Shown here: positions 25,016 to 33,503 of the stretch, one piece after another
How positions within the stretch are numbered: position 1 is the stretch's first letter
Layout of the letters: each line of letters starts with the position of its first letter
Origin: Gammaproteobacteria bacterium
GTDB taxonomy: Bacteria; Pseudomonadota; Gammaproteobacteria; DSM-16500
Assembly (NCBI GenBank): GCA_021325575.1
Contig: JAJPGW010000010.1
Coordinates: forward strand, 248,001-312,000
DNA length: 64,000 bases
Direction of reading: 5' to 3'
Made by a program: the position numbers and the translations under genes
The notes under the pieces: model-generated
The model's database searches: none
What the model was told of the DNA's origin: nothing
What the model saw: the letters and a program-made list of their open reading frames with translations, nothing else

Positions 25016-26052
25016 AAATTGTTGCGGATGAAAATATCCCTTTATTAGAACCGTTTTTTGGCAAAAATCACGAGCTCATTTTAAAATCGGGTCGGGCGAT
25101 TTCTGCGGATGATGTGAAAGATGCGGATATTTTATTGGTCCGTTCGGTTACAAAAGTGGATGAAAAATTATTAGCCGGTTCAAGCGTTCGTTTTGTAGGA
25201 TCAACCACCACAGGCTTTGATCATATAGATACGCCGTTTTTAGATGCGCATCATATTCAATGGGCCGTTGCCAAAGGCTGTAATGCACAAGCCGTCGTTG
25301 AATACGTAATTTGTGTGATTGCTGCATTACAAAATAAAAATTTTTTATCGGGTGCTCATCTCAAAGCTGCTGTGATTGGCGTCGGCGAAATTGGCAGCCA
25401 AGTCAGTCAATTCTTAAGAAAATTAGGTTGGCAAGTCTTAGAATGCGATCCTTTTCGTGCGCGTGATGAAAAAGACTTTCCTGGAGTTACACTTGATCAA
25501 ATTCAAGATGTGGATTTTATTTCGATTCACACACCTTTAACCCGTAAAGGTGAATATCCAACGTATCACATGATAGAAAAAAATTTTCTGCAAAAACAAA
25601 AAAAAGGTGCCATTTTATTAAATACCGCACGCGGATCGGTAATTGATTTTAACGATTTAAAAAAACACGGCACCCATCTTCATTGGTGCCTAGATGTTTG
25701 GGAAAACGAACCCGATATCGATCTTGATGTGCTAAAAACCGCAATGATTGCAACGCCGCATATTGCGGGCTATTCCATTGAAAGTAAATATCGGGGAATG
25801 GAAATGATTTATCACGAAATGATAGATAGGAAAATTTTATCATCTACAGCAAACGAAGTAGTCATTTATCCTGAACATGAACTATCTGAAAATTTCAGTA
25901 CCGATTGGCGTCAGAATGCGCTCGCTTATTTTGATCCCTTTCAATCGACCAATGAGATGAAATTAGCTATTTTTCAACAACATCAAAAGTTCGATATTTT
26001 ACGCAAATCCTTTTCCAATCGACATGAATTTTTAATTTCTTTAAATTTATAA
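25012..26052 (+). CDS. pdxB: erythronate-4-phosphate dehydrogenase
   Basis: Second step of the DXP-dependent vitamin B6 pathway, converting 4-phosphoerythronate to 2-oxo-3-hydroxy-4-phosphobutanoate with NAD. 346 residues. The N-terminal MKIVADENIPLLEPFFG and RSVTKVDEKLL are typical of PdxB, and the NAD-binding segment AAVIGVGEIGSQVSQFLRKLG follows. Catalytic residues of the D-2-hydroxyacid dehydrogenase family lie in LLNTARGSVIDF (Arg), a later Glu, and ATPHIAGYSIESKYRGM (His). The ATG at 25012 forms an ATGA overlap with ubiA; the longer ATG-less extension is not supported. It complements pdxA at 6323. Confidence 0.95.
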   Translation: MKIVADENIPLLEPFFGKNHELILKSGRAISADDVKDADILLVRSVTKVDEKLLAGSSVRFVGSTTTGFDHIDTPFLDAHHIQWAVAKGCNAQAVVEYVICVIAALQNKNFLSGAHLKAAVIGVGEIGSQVSQFLRKLGWQVLECDPFRARDEKDFPGVTLDQIQDVDFISIHTPLTRKGEYPTYHMIEKNFLQKQKKGAILLNTARGSVIDFNDLKKHGTHLHWCLDVWENEPDIDLDVLKTAMIATPHIAGYSIESKYRGMEMIYHEMIDRKILSSTANEVVIYPEHELSENFSTDWRQNALAYFDPFQSTNEMKLAIFQQHQKFDILRKSFSNRHEFLISLNL

Positions 26053-26163
26053 TATAAAATCAATTAGATATCCTTCTTTGACGGGTGACAGAGACCAGCG
26101 ATCCAGCCACTGTGCTAAACTAGATAATACAGCATCCAACAACAATTAAAAAAGAGGTGTAGT

Positions 26164-27393
26164 ATGGCAATCGATAGAGAACAAGCTTTAGCCACTTTGA
26201 AATTAGATCGTAATGCCAATGAAGCTCAAATTAAACAAGCTTACAAAAAGTTGGTTCTTCAATTTCATCCGGATAAAAATCCTGATCCTACTGCAGCTGA
26301 CAAATTTAAAGAAATAACAGAAGCATATCAATTTTTAACTAAAAAACCTGATCAGCAAAGCCAGAGCCAACCAAGTCAGCAAGCGGATGATGAAGAGTAT
26401 GTTCGAATTCAGCAGGAATTACGGGATTCACAGAATTTAAAAGACGTATTTCAGCGTTTCGAATCCGCCATGGGGCCGAATAACCCCTCTTTACAACCTT
26501 TTGTAACTCAATTGAATGCTTTTATTCAATACTTTACGACTTTAAATTCAAATCCAAATTTAAAACCCGGCGAACGTGACCCAGCATTAAAGCCTGCTGA
26601 ATCCTGGCAATCGTTCCATCAGCGTGCCCAACAATTTATTACCAACTTACAAAATAATCAACAACAAGCACAACAAGCTCAACAACAACCACAAATGCAG
26701 CAATATCCATATTATACTTATACTTATTATATTGATCTTGCAGAAATACAGAGACAAGCCGAGTTACAAAGACAATACCAAGAATATTTGATGCGACAAC
26801 AAGCAGAAATTGCAAGACGCGAACAAGAGGAAGCCGCAAAACGCGAACAAGAGGAAGCAGCAAAACGCGAACAAGAGGAAGCAGCAAAGCGCGAACAGGA
26901 AGAAGCAGCAAAACGCGAACAAGAAGAAGCAGCAAAACGCGAACAAGAAGAAGCAGCAAAACGCACAGAGGAAGCAGTAACACAATCAACTACTGAACCT
27001 GAAGGAGAGCCCATAAAGTTCGCAATCTTTGAGACAGAAAATTCTTTTAAACCGCTTTCTATCAGAGGACGAGATATTTTTCTAGTTTATACAGCTGGAA
27101 AAAATTTCGAATCACTTAGAGAAGAATTGGAGATGGCACTCAAATCGAGGAGAGATGATCGCTTTTCTTATTCTACTATCAGAGATGGCAGAAGTTTTTA
27201 TATTGTTGGTGAAACCCCTTCTCTTCGTGATTTACGCGAAGTTTTACGTCAAGCAAGTAAAGCAGCACATGTAGAACTTGAGTTGTCACGTCTTTTTATG
27301 AACGCTTTTATCGGAAAAATCTGTGGTACCATTGGCAGTAAACATCATTTTGAAAATGTATCAATAGAGCGTCCACGATTTGGCAATGGTTAA
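26164..27393 (+). CDS. J-domain protein with KREQEEAA tandem repeats
   Basis: A 409-residue protein. Residues 1-62 are a clear J domain with HPD at 35-37 (YKKLVLQFHPDKNPDP), so it should stimulate an Hsp70 ATPase, bacterial or host. A Gln/Pro-rich middle follows, then a Tyr-rich stretch (YPYYTYTYYIDL). Residues about 219-266 are six copies of an eight-residue charged repeat. The C-terminal 130 residues (KFAIFETENSFKPLSIRGRD to the end) are a compact domain that I do not recognise. DnaJ zinc-finger and substrate domains are absent. ATG with GAGGTG upstream. The layout (eukaryote-like domain, repeats, unknown C-terminus) fits a secreted effector, but a bacterial co-chaperone is possible. Confidence 0.85.
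   Translation: MAIDREQALATLKLDRNANEAQIKQAYKKLVLQFHPDKNPDPTAADKFKEITEAYQFLTKKPDQQSQSQPSQQADDEEYVRIQQELRDSQNLKDVFQRFESAMGPNNPSLQPFVTQLNAFIQYFTTLNSNPNLKPGERDPALKPAESWQSFHQRAQQFITNLQNNQQQAQQAQQQPQMQQYPYYTYTYYIDLAEIQRQAELQRQYQEYLMRQQAEIARREQEEAAKREQEEAAKREQEEAAKREQEEAAKREQEEAAKREQEEAAKRTEEAVTQSTTEPEGEPIKFAIFETENSFKPLSIRGRDIFLVYTAGKNFESLREELEMALKSRRDDRFSYSTIRDGRSFYIVGETPSLRDLREVLRQASKAAHVELELSRLFMNAFIGKICGTIGSKHHFENVSIERPRFGNG
26818..26961 (+). repeat. six 24-bp in-frame tandem repeats
   Basis: Six units of 24 bp coding for REQEEAAK, inside the J-domain protein. Units differ by few silent bases (GAG/GAA, GCC/GCA, AAA/AAG). Copy number could vary by slippage without changing the frame. The reverse strand of the region yields open frames that are shadows only. 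Confidence 0.9.
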
Positions 27394-27399
27394 CGACAA

Positions 27400-29763
27400 T
27401 TAATAGACATCACCCGCTGATTCCGAGGTTGATCCACCCTCAGACGAACTCGCCACACTGGTTTTATCCTCATCCGGCACATACGGCGTCATAAAATATT
27501 CGAAGGTACCCAGCGGATCATTTGCCTGAGTGCGTTTGCCAGTCATAGGATCAATACGAATACTGACAATGCCGGGCGGTTGTTCGAATGGTTTGTCTGG
27601 AAAAATTTTCAGAGCCGATTGCATGAACTCAATCCAGATGGGGAGGGCAGCTTGTTGACCATATTCATGCAGTGACTGAGGTTGATCGAAGCCGACCCAA
27701 GCCACAGCAACAACATTCGTGTTAAAACCTGCAAACCAGGCATCAAATTGATTCTGTGTCGTACCTGTTTTGCCAGCGATGTCTGTGCGGCCTAAACTTT
27801 TCGCTTGAGCCGCGGTGCCATGCTGAATAACATCGCGCAACGCAGATGTCACTAAAAAAGCATTTTGCGCACTGATGACTTGCGGTGCATGTGTATTGTC
27901 CGCATTGGGCGTCGTTAATTGATTGTTGGGTGCCGCTGAGAGTGGTTTTGCCTGATAAATAACTTGGTCTTCGGCATTGCGAATATTATCAATACCGTAA
28001 GGAACAACACGAAATCCGCCGTTAGCAAAGACCGCAAAAGCGGTTGCCATTTGCAATGGTGTGACGGATGCCGTACCCAATGCGAGCGATAAAGAAGAAG
28101 GCAATTGCGAAGGAGCAAAACCAAAACGTTCCGCAAAACTCACCGCATAAGGAATGCCAATCAAATCCAGTAATCGAATGGAAACCAGATTGCGTGAATA
28201 CATCAATGCATCACGTAAACGCGTCGGGCCATAAAAACGTTTTTCATGATTTTGTGGGCGCCACAAACTATTGTCCGTTGGGTTTTCAACAACAATGGGC
28301 GCATCATTAATGACGCTGGCCAGCGTGAACCCTTTATCGAGTGCAGCAGAATAAATAAACGGTTTAAAACTGGATCCCGGTTGTCGCGTTGCATTCGTAA
28401 TTCGATTAAATTTACTGTTTTCAAAATCGAAACCACCGACCATCGCCAGAATTTCGCCATTCATGGGGTTGATCGCAACCATGCCGGATTCTGCTTTTGG
28501 AATTTGTGCGAGGCGATAACCTTGCGGAGTGTTCATGATGCGAATCACATCACCGAGTTTAACAATATCACTCGCTTTACTCGGCATGCGTCCGAGATAA
28601 TCCGCATTAATTTGTTTTCTTGCCCAGGACAGTCCAGTCCAAGGAATCGTAATCAGCGATCCATTGGCGCGCAGCGCTGTAACCGAATGCGCTGAAAGAT
28701 CCACAACCGCCACCGGTTCTAAGCCATTAATCACAGAGATATTCGACAGTTTTTCTTCGAAGGCTTGCATGTTTTTTAAATCTGGCACACCTAAGTTACG
28801 TTCAGGACCACGATATCCGTGACGTTGATCGTATGCTAATAACTTATCGTGCACAGACTGGTCCGCTGCGATTTGCAAGCGGCTATCGAGGGTTGTGTAA
28901 ACTTTAAAGCCATCGGTATAAATCTCATCGCCATACATTTGTTCGAGTTGTTGACGCACTAATTCACCCATGAAGGGCGCTCTAATTTGAGTTTGTGAAT
29001 CGTGATAACGCGCATTTAATGGCGCGCTAATCGCCATTTTATAGGCTTTTTCATCAATGTAGTGCAATTCCAGCATGCGTGCTAAAACGTGATCGCGGCG
29101 TTTTTTTGCAGCGACGGGGTGAGCAATCGGATTTAATGAAGTCGGTGCTTGCGGCAAACCGGCGAGCATCGCATATTGATCTAGCGTTAATTCATTTAAT
29201 TTTTTACCATAATAAACATCGGCTGCCGCTGCCACACCGTACGCGCGCGAGCCTAGGAAAATTTTATTTAAATACAATTCCAGAATTTTTTCTTTGCTAA
29301 GTTTGTGATTGATTTTGAGGGCAAGAATAATTTCTCGCAATTTACGGCCAAATGTTTTATTGCGCGTGAGATAAAAACTGCGCGCAACCTGCATGGTAAT
29401 GGTGCTACCGCCTTCTTGTTTTTTCCCAGTTAAAATTAGCTTGATGCTGGCGCGCATGAGTCCTGGAATATCTATACCAGGATGTTGAAAATAACGTTGA
29501 TCTTCGGTCGCGAGCACGGCATTGATTAATTGTTTAGGAATTTGTTCATAAGGAACGGGAATTCGGCGTTTTTCACCGAATTCTGCGATTAACTTACCGT
29601 CACGCGTAAAAATTTGTAGCGGGACCTGCAATTGTACGGTATTCAGCGCTCCAATATCGGGTAATTCAAATTCCATGTAATAATAAAATACCGAAGCGGC
29701 AGCGAGAAAGCTGATCAGTAAGAAATAAAAAATATTCTTGATCCAGTCGAAAACTTTTATCAT
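27400..29763 (-). CDS. mrcA: penicillin-binding protein 1A (class A)
   Basis: Bifunctional peptidoglycan glycosyltransferase and transpeptidase, anchored in the inner membrane with its domains in the periplasm. 787 residues. N-terminal anchor IKNIFYFLLISFLAAASVFYYY; GT51 domain with ATEDQRYFQHPGIDIPGLMRA and GGSTITMQVARSFYL; transpeptidase domain with SSFK (RQPGSSFKPFIY), SRN (YSRNLVSIRLL) and KTGTT (IAGKTGTTQNQFDAWF). The OB-like insert typical of PBP1A lies between the two. ATG 29763 with AAGGTG upstream was chosen over GTG 29769. It is divergent from the pil locus, the usual gammaproteobacterial arrangement. Confidence 0.97.
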   Translation of the reverse strand: MIKVFDWIKNIFYFLLISFLAAASVFYYYMEFELPDIGALNTVQLQVPLQIFTRDGKLIAEFGEKRRIPVPYEQIPKQLINAVLATEDQRYFQHPGIDIPGLMRASIKLILTGKKQEGGSTITMQVARSFYLTRNKTFGRKLREIILALKINHKLSKEKILELYLNKIFLGSRAYGVAAAADVYYGKKLNELTLDQYAMLAGLPQAPTSLNPIAHPVAAKKRRDHVLARMLELHYIDEKAYKMAISAPLNARYHDSQTQIRAPFMGELVRQQLEQMYGDEIYTDGFKVYTTLDSRLQIAADQSVHDKLLAYDQRHGYRGPERNLGVPDLKNMQAFEEKLSNISVINGLEPVAVVDLSAHSVTALRANGSLITIPWTGLSWARKQINADYLGRMPSKASDIVKLGDVIRIMNTPQGYRLAQIPKAESGMVAINPMNGEILAMVGGFDFENSKFNRITNATRQPGSSFKPFIYSAALDKGFTLASVINDAPIVVENPTDNSLWRPQNHEKRFYGPTRLRDALMYSRNLVSIRLLDLIGIPYAVSFAERFGFAPSQLPSSLSLALGTASVTPLQMATAFAVFANGGFRVVPYGIDNIRNAEDQVIYQAKPLSAAPNNQLTTPNADNTHAPQVISAQNAFLVTSALRDVIQHGTAAQAKSLGRTDIAGKTGTTQNQFDAWFAGFNTNVVAVAWVGFDQPQSLHEYGQQAALPIWIEFMQSALKIFPDKPFEQPPGIVSIRIDPMTGKRTQANDPLGTFEYFMTPYVPDEDKTSVASSSEGGSTSESAGDVY

Positions 29764-29947
29764 AAACACCTTAATTAGGGTCGCGAGAGTGAATTTCCGT
29801 CACGCTCGCCATAAAACTTTCTTGCATTTTACTATAAAAATGAAGAATATATCAGGGTCTTTGATCGTCATCTTGTTTTGCCCCATTTTTTCTTATTTCA
29901 GCTGCACCCAGCAATCGAAAATCTCTGTTTATTTAGGAAGTAACCCA

Positions 29948-31939
29948 TTGAAAATATTACATAATCGATTTTATGTCGGGATTGACATTCAATCTCATGA
30001 CATTCGGCTCGTGGTCCTTAAGCGCCATGGGAAGTCCTTTGAGCTAAAAAAGTGTATTAAAGTTTCTTTGGCCTTAGATGGGCTTTCTGAGACTTTAAAA
30101 AAATTACGGGAGGAGATTCCGCCGGATGCATTCATCTCAGTTTCATTGCCGTATACGCGAGTCACCTGGGTGAAACTGGATGCGTATTTAACCCGAAAAG
30201 AATGTCACCAAGAATTATTGGCCAAAGGAAAAACATTATTTCCGGAAGGGTCTTCACCTGTTTTTCTGGATTTTATTTCGTTGAAAACATCGCACGCAGA
30301 TTTCCAAGAAATTCTTTGCGCGGCTCTGCCATTCGATGAGATGAATCAGTGGTTACTGATTTTCAAAGAAGCTGAAATTTCGATTGCACGGATTGATCTC
30401 GATTTTCTCGGCAGATTGGAAACGTTGCCGTGGAATCATTTTTTGAGTGAGCACGGAGATTTTGGCGTGGCAATCGGCCTTGCAATGCGAGCAGCCAGGA
30501 AAGCATCAATTAATTTGCTGCCAAAAAAAATGGTTACGAAACAAAATCCGCTAAAAAAATCTTTTATTATCCCTGCAGGATTTTTCACGTTCATTATCAT
30601 CATAGGATTTTTATGGAATTTGCAATTTGAAAAAATGCAGCAAGAAAAAACAGAATTACAAGCTGCTTTATCCAAAAAAGATATGGAAATATCGTCATTA
30701 AAAACTCAACCACCTGTTAAAATCAAAGAGCCTGCTAATGCAAATCGTTGCAAATTCAATGGTACACTCGAAAAAATGTCTTGCGATATGGACAATGTCA
30801 GCCTTCAAGATATCCTGCAAATGCTTGCAAAATTGTTAAATCAAAATATTATCATCAGCCGCAATGTCAAAGGTGCCATCTCCATCCATTTACAAAAAAT
30901 GAGTTGTCGAGAAATATTTGAAATGCTGTTAATCGCAAATGATTTAGCCAAAAAACCCATTGGCCACACTTGGTTTATTATGTCCAAATCAGAATTTTTT
31001 TCGCATGAACAAGACGAGTTAAAATCCCATGCAATTTTAGATGATGCAGCGCCTCTCATCACGCGCTTGTGGCAAATTCATTATGCCAAAGCAGATGAAT
31101 TGTTACATGTTTTGCAAGATAATAACCACACGTTTTTATCTAAACGCGGTCATGTGCAAGTGGATTTGCGCACCAATACATTGTGTGCAGAAGACACGGC
31201 AGAACATTTGCAAACGATACAAGCCATGATTAAGCGATTGGATATTCCAGTGCATCAGATATTAATCGAAGCACGCCTTGCGAGCATTGATAATGATTAT
31301 GAGCGAGAGCTCGGCATTAATTTTGATGTGAATCCGGTTTTTGATGTATCGGCGAATGCGAATCCCGCTCCTAAACGTTATAGTTTGGCCATTGCGCGAT
31401 TAGCGGATGGCAGTGCGCTGGATGTTGAGCTCGCCGCATTGGAGAACGAAGGCCACGGTGAATTGATCTCAAGCCCCAGTCTTTTTACCGCCAATCAACA
31501 GACCGCATCCATTGAATCGGGCGAAGAAATTCCTTATCAAGAAACCAGTCGTAGCGGCGGTACCGCGATTACTTTCAAAAAAGCCGTTTTAAGTTTACAA
31601 GTGACTCCGCAAATTATGCCGGATGATTATGTCTTGTTGCAGATTCAACTCAATCAAGACCGTCCCAATAATCGCATTGTTTTAGGCGTCCCCGCTATTG
31701 ATACGCGCCAAATGATTACGCATATTTTGGTCAAAAATGGCAGGACCATTGTTTTAGGTGGTATTTATGAATCAAACCAGGAAAAGGATGAGCAACGCAT
31801 CCCGTTTTTAGGTAAAATGCCCGTCATAGGCTGGTTATTCAAACAACACACCCTGGCGGAAAATAAACGAGAGCTTTTGATTTTTGTCACCCCAAAAATC
31901 ATTTCAGACAAGGTAGACAATGGGATTAGCAAAACATAA
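29948..31939 (+). CDS. PilM-PilN-PilQ fusion protein (type IV pilus/DNA-uptake secretin)
   Basis: One reading frame holds pieces of three normally separate proteins. Residues about 1-185 resemble PilM (FYVGIDIQSHDIRLVVLKRHG ... VAIGLAMRAARK), shortened. INLLPKK at about 187, a single membrane helix (204-226) and a short coiled coil match the start of PilN. From 268 there is a secretin STN/N0 domain (GTLEKMSCDMDNVSLQDILQML), an N1-like domain, and the secretin core from about 435 (ILIEARLASIDNDYERELG to LLIFVTPKIIS), i.e. PilQ/HofQ. PilO and PilP are absent. The TTG start at 29948 has AGGAAG seven bases upstream; ATG 29840 is an alternative that would add a lipoprotein-like leader. The aroK gene overlaps the end. 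Confidence 0.85.
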   Translation: MKILHNRFYVGIDIQSHDIRLVVLKRHGKSFELKKCIKVSLALDGLSETLKKLREEIPPDAFISVSLPYTRVTWVKLDAYLTRKECHQELLAKGKTLFPEGSSPVFLDFISLKTSHADFQEILCAALPFDEMNQWLLIFKEAEISIARIDLDFLGRLETLPWNHFLSEHGDFGVAIGLAMRAARKASINLLPKKMVTKQNPLKKSFIIPAGFFTFIIIIGFLWNLQFEKMQQEKTELQAALSKKDMEISSLKTQPPVKIKEPANANRCKFNGTLEKMSCDMDNVSLQDILQMLAKLLNQNIIISRNVKGAISIHLQKMSCREIFEMLLIANDLAKKPIGHTWFIMSKSEFFSHEQDELKSHAILDDAAPLITRLWQIHYAKADELLHVLQDNNHTFLSKRGHVQVDLRTNTLCAEDTAEHLQTIQAMIKRLDIPVHQILIEARLASIDNDYERELGINFDVNPVFDVSANANPAPKRYSLAIARLADGSALDVELAALENEGHGELISSPSLFTANQQTASIESGEEIPYQETSRSGGTAITFKKAVLSLQVTPQIMPDDYVLLQIQLNQDRPNNRIVLGVPAIDTRQMITHILVKNGRTIVLGGIYESNQEKDEQRIPFLGKMPVIGWLFKQHTLAENKRELLIFVTPKIISDKVDNGISKT

Positions 31940-32447
31940 AAATATTTTTTTGATCGGTCCGATGGGAGCGGGCAAGAGTAGCGTCGGCAAATATCTCGCC
32001 CAGCAACTCAACATGGATTTTTATGATACCGATGAAGAAATTGAAAAACGCACCGGCGTTGAAATTGGTTGGATCTTTGATATCGAAGGTGAGGCTGGGT
32101 TTCGTAAACGCGAGACGGCTGTCATTCAGCAGTTAGTTGAACTACCCAATATTGTGCTGGCAACCGGAGGCGGTTCTATTTTGGAAGCTGAAAATCGTGA
32201 ATTATTAAAAAAACATGGCACCATCATTTATCTTGAAGTGACTTTAAACCATCAACACCATCGAACTGTCAACGAAAGTCGAAGACCCTTGCTTCGAGTC
32301 AAAAACCGCGAAGAAATTTTAGAAAAACTGTACTATGAGCGTGCCCCGTTTTACGAGGAGCTTGCCGATTGCAAAGTGCATACGGACAAACGCAACATCC
32401 GAGAAGTCGCCGATGAAATCATCGAATGGCTAGGCCAGAAAAAATGA
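31920..32447 (+). CDS. aroK: shikimate kinase
   Basis: Phosphorylates shikimate, fifth step toward chorismate. 175 residues: Walker A FLIGPMGAGKSSVGKYLAQQL, substrate-binding FYDTDEEIEKRTG, GEAGFRKRE with the conserved arginine, ATGGGSILEAENRELL, and the lid SRRPLLR. The start overlaps the secretin fusion by 20 bases and the stop overlaps aroB (ATGA), preserving the pilQ-aroK-aroB order that is widespread in gammaproteobacteria. It feeds the chorismate used by ubiC elsewhere in the window. Confidence 0.97.
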   Translation: MGLAKHKNIFLIGPMGAGKSSVGKYLAQQLNMDFYDTDEEIEKRTGVEIGWIFDIEGEAGFRKRETAVIQQLVELPNIVLATGGGSILEAENRELLKKHGTIIYLEVTLNHQHHRTVNESRRPLLRVKNREEILEKLYYERAPFYEELADCKVHTDKRNIREVADEIIEWLGQKK

Positions 32448-33451
32448 AAGCTTATCCCGTTTACATCGACAATCATTTATTAAGTTCTTCAGAAATTTTT
32501 CAAAAACATATTCACGGCCATCAAGTTTTTATTGTCACGCAAAAAAATATCGCCGAACTTTATCTCGGTGTTTTACAAAAAACGCTGCAAGACTATCACT
32601 GTGATGTGATTTTTATTCCTGAAGGCGAAAAAAATAAAAATATTTTTGAATGGCAAAAAATCATAGAGCAATTAATTTTAAAACATCATGAACGCAGCAC
32701 AACGTTAATTGCGTTAGGCGGGGGCGTGATCGGCGATATGACCGGTTTCGCTGCGGCTTGTTATCAGCGCGGTGTGAATTATATTCAAGTGCCGACGACT
32801 CTCATGGCGCAAGTGGATTCCAGCATTGGCGGGAAAACCGGTATCAATCATCCATTAGCCAAAAACATGCTAGGCGCTTTTCACCAGCCGCAATGCGTTG
32901 TGATGGATATGGCGACTTTGACTACGTTGCCAGAGCGGGAATTTGTTTCAGGCATTGCTGAAATCATCAAATATGGTTTAATTTGGGATGCGGATTTTTT
33001 TTCTTGGCTTGAAAATAATATTCAGCTAATTTTAGAAAAAAATTCTGCTGCGTTGAAATATGCGATAGAGCGATCAGCTGCAATTAAAATGCATATTGTC
33101 GCCGAAGATGAACGCGATCACGGACTGCGGCAATTATTAAACTTTGGTCACACCTTCGGTCATGCATTGGAATCCGCAACGAATTATCAAACTTTTTTGC
33201 ACGGCGAAGCGGTGGCATTCGGCATGAAAATGGCAGCAGAATTATCTCATCGTCACCAAGGTCTTTCGGTAGATGATGTATCACGCATTGAAAATCTCTT
33301 AAAACGCGCAGGTTTATTACAAAACCCCGTCGAAATTCCTGATTTAATGTCCTATATGAAACGCGATAAAAAAACTCAGAAGGGTGAAACTCAGTTTATC
33401 TTATTGAAAAAAATCGGATCCGCGATAAGGCATCAAAATCTGTCATCCTGA
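32444..33451 (+). CDS. aroB: 3-dehydroquinate synthase
   Basis: Converts DAHP to 3-dehydroquinate, second step of the shikimate pathway, with NAD and a divalent metal. 335 residues. Seen: PEGEKNKNIFEWQKI, the NAD site LIALGGGVIGDMTGFAAACYQRGV, PTTLMAQVDSSIGGKTGINH, and metal ligands in AEIIKYGLI (Glu), FGHTFGHALE (His) and LHGEAVAFGM (His). The start at 32444 overlaps the aroK stop (ATGA). The last codons and the stop lie inside a dispersed TGTCATCCTGAGCG-type repeat, so the C-terminal residues LSS come from the repeat. Confidence 0.97.
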   Translation: MKAYPVYIDNHLLSSSEIFQKHIHGHQVFIVTQKNIAELYLGVLQKTLQDYHCDVIFIPEGEKNKNIFEWQKIIEQLILKHHERSTTLIALGGGVIGDMTGFAAACYQRGVNYIQVPTTLMAQVDSSIGGKTGINHPLAKNMLGAFHQPQCVVMDMATLTTLPEREFVSGIAEIIKYGLIWDADFFSWLENNIQLILEKNSAALKYAIERSAAIKMHIVAEDERDHGLRQLLNFGHTFGHALESATNYQTFLHGEAVAFGMKMAAELSHRHQGLSVDDVSRIENLLKRAGLLQNPVEIPDLMSYMKRDKKTQKGETQFILLKKIGSAIRHQNLSS

Positions 33452-33489
33452 GCGTAGCGAAAATGAAAAGGGAGAGACGAATATCTCCC
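33441..33489. repeat. TGTCATCCTGAGCG fragment and GGGAGA hairpin at the aroB 3' end
   Basis: 33441-33460 reads TGTCATCCTGAGCGTAGCGA, a repeat type also glimpsed at 21154-21173. It is followed at 33470-33489 by GGGAGA, eight bases, TCTCCC. This lies between the convergent aroB and lipoprotein genes and may help termination, though no long T-tract follows. Confidence 0.5.
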
Positions 33490-33503
33490 CCTCATAACAA
33501 TTA

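Noticed and set aside
26818-26961. Possible CRISPR array
   Set aside because: Units are contiguous, without spacers, and lie in frame within a coding gene.
26639-27014. Leu- and Ser/Cys-rich minus-strand frames opposite the J-protein repeats
   Set aside because: Periodic shadows of the 24-bp repeat; no start signals or family match.
29840-29947. ATG start at 29840 giving a lipoprotein-like leader for the pil fusion
   Set aside because: No ribosome site precedes it, and PilM-like modules are cytoplasmic; the TTG at 29948 has AGGAAG at good spacing. Kept as an alternative only.
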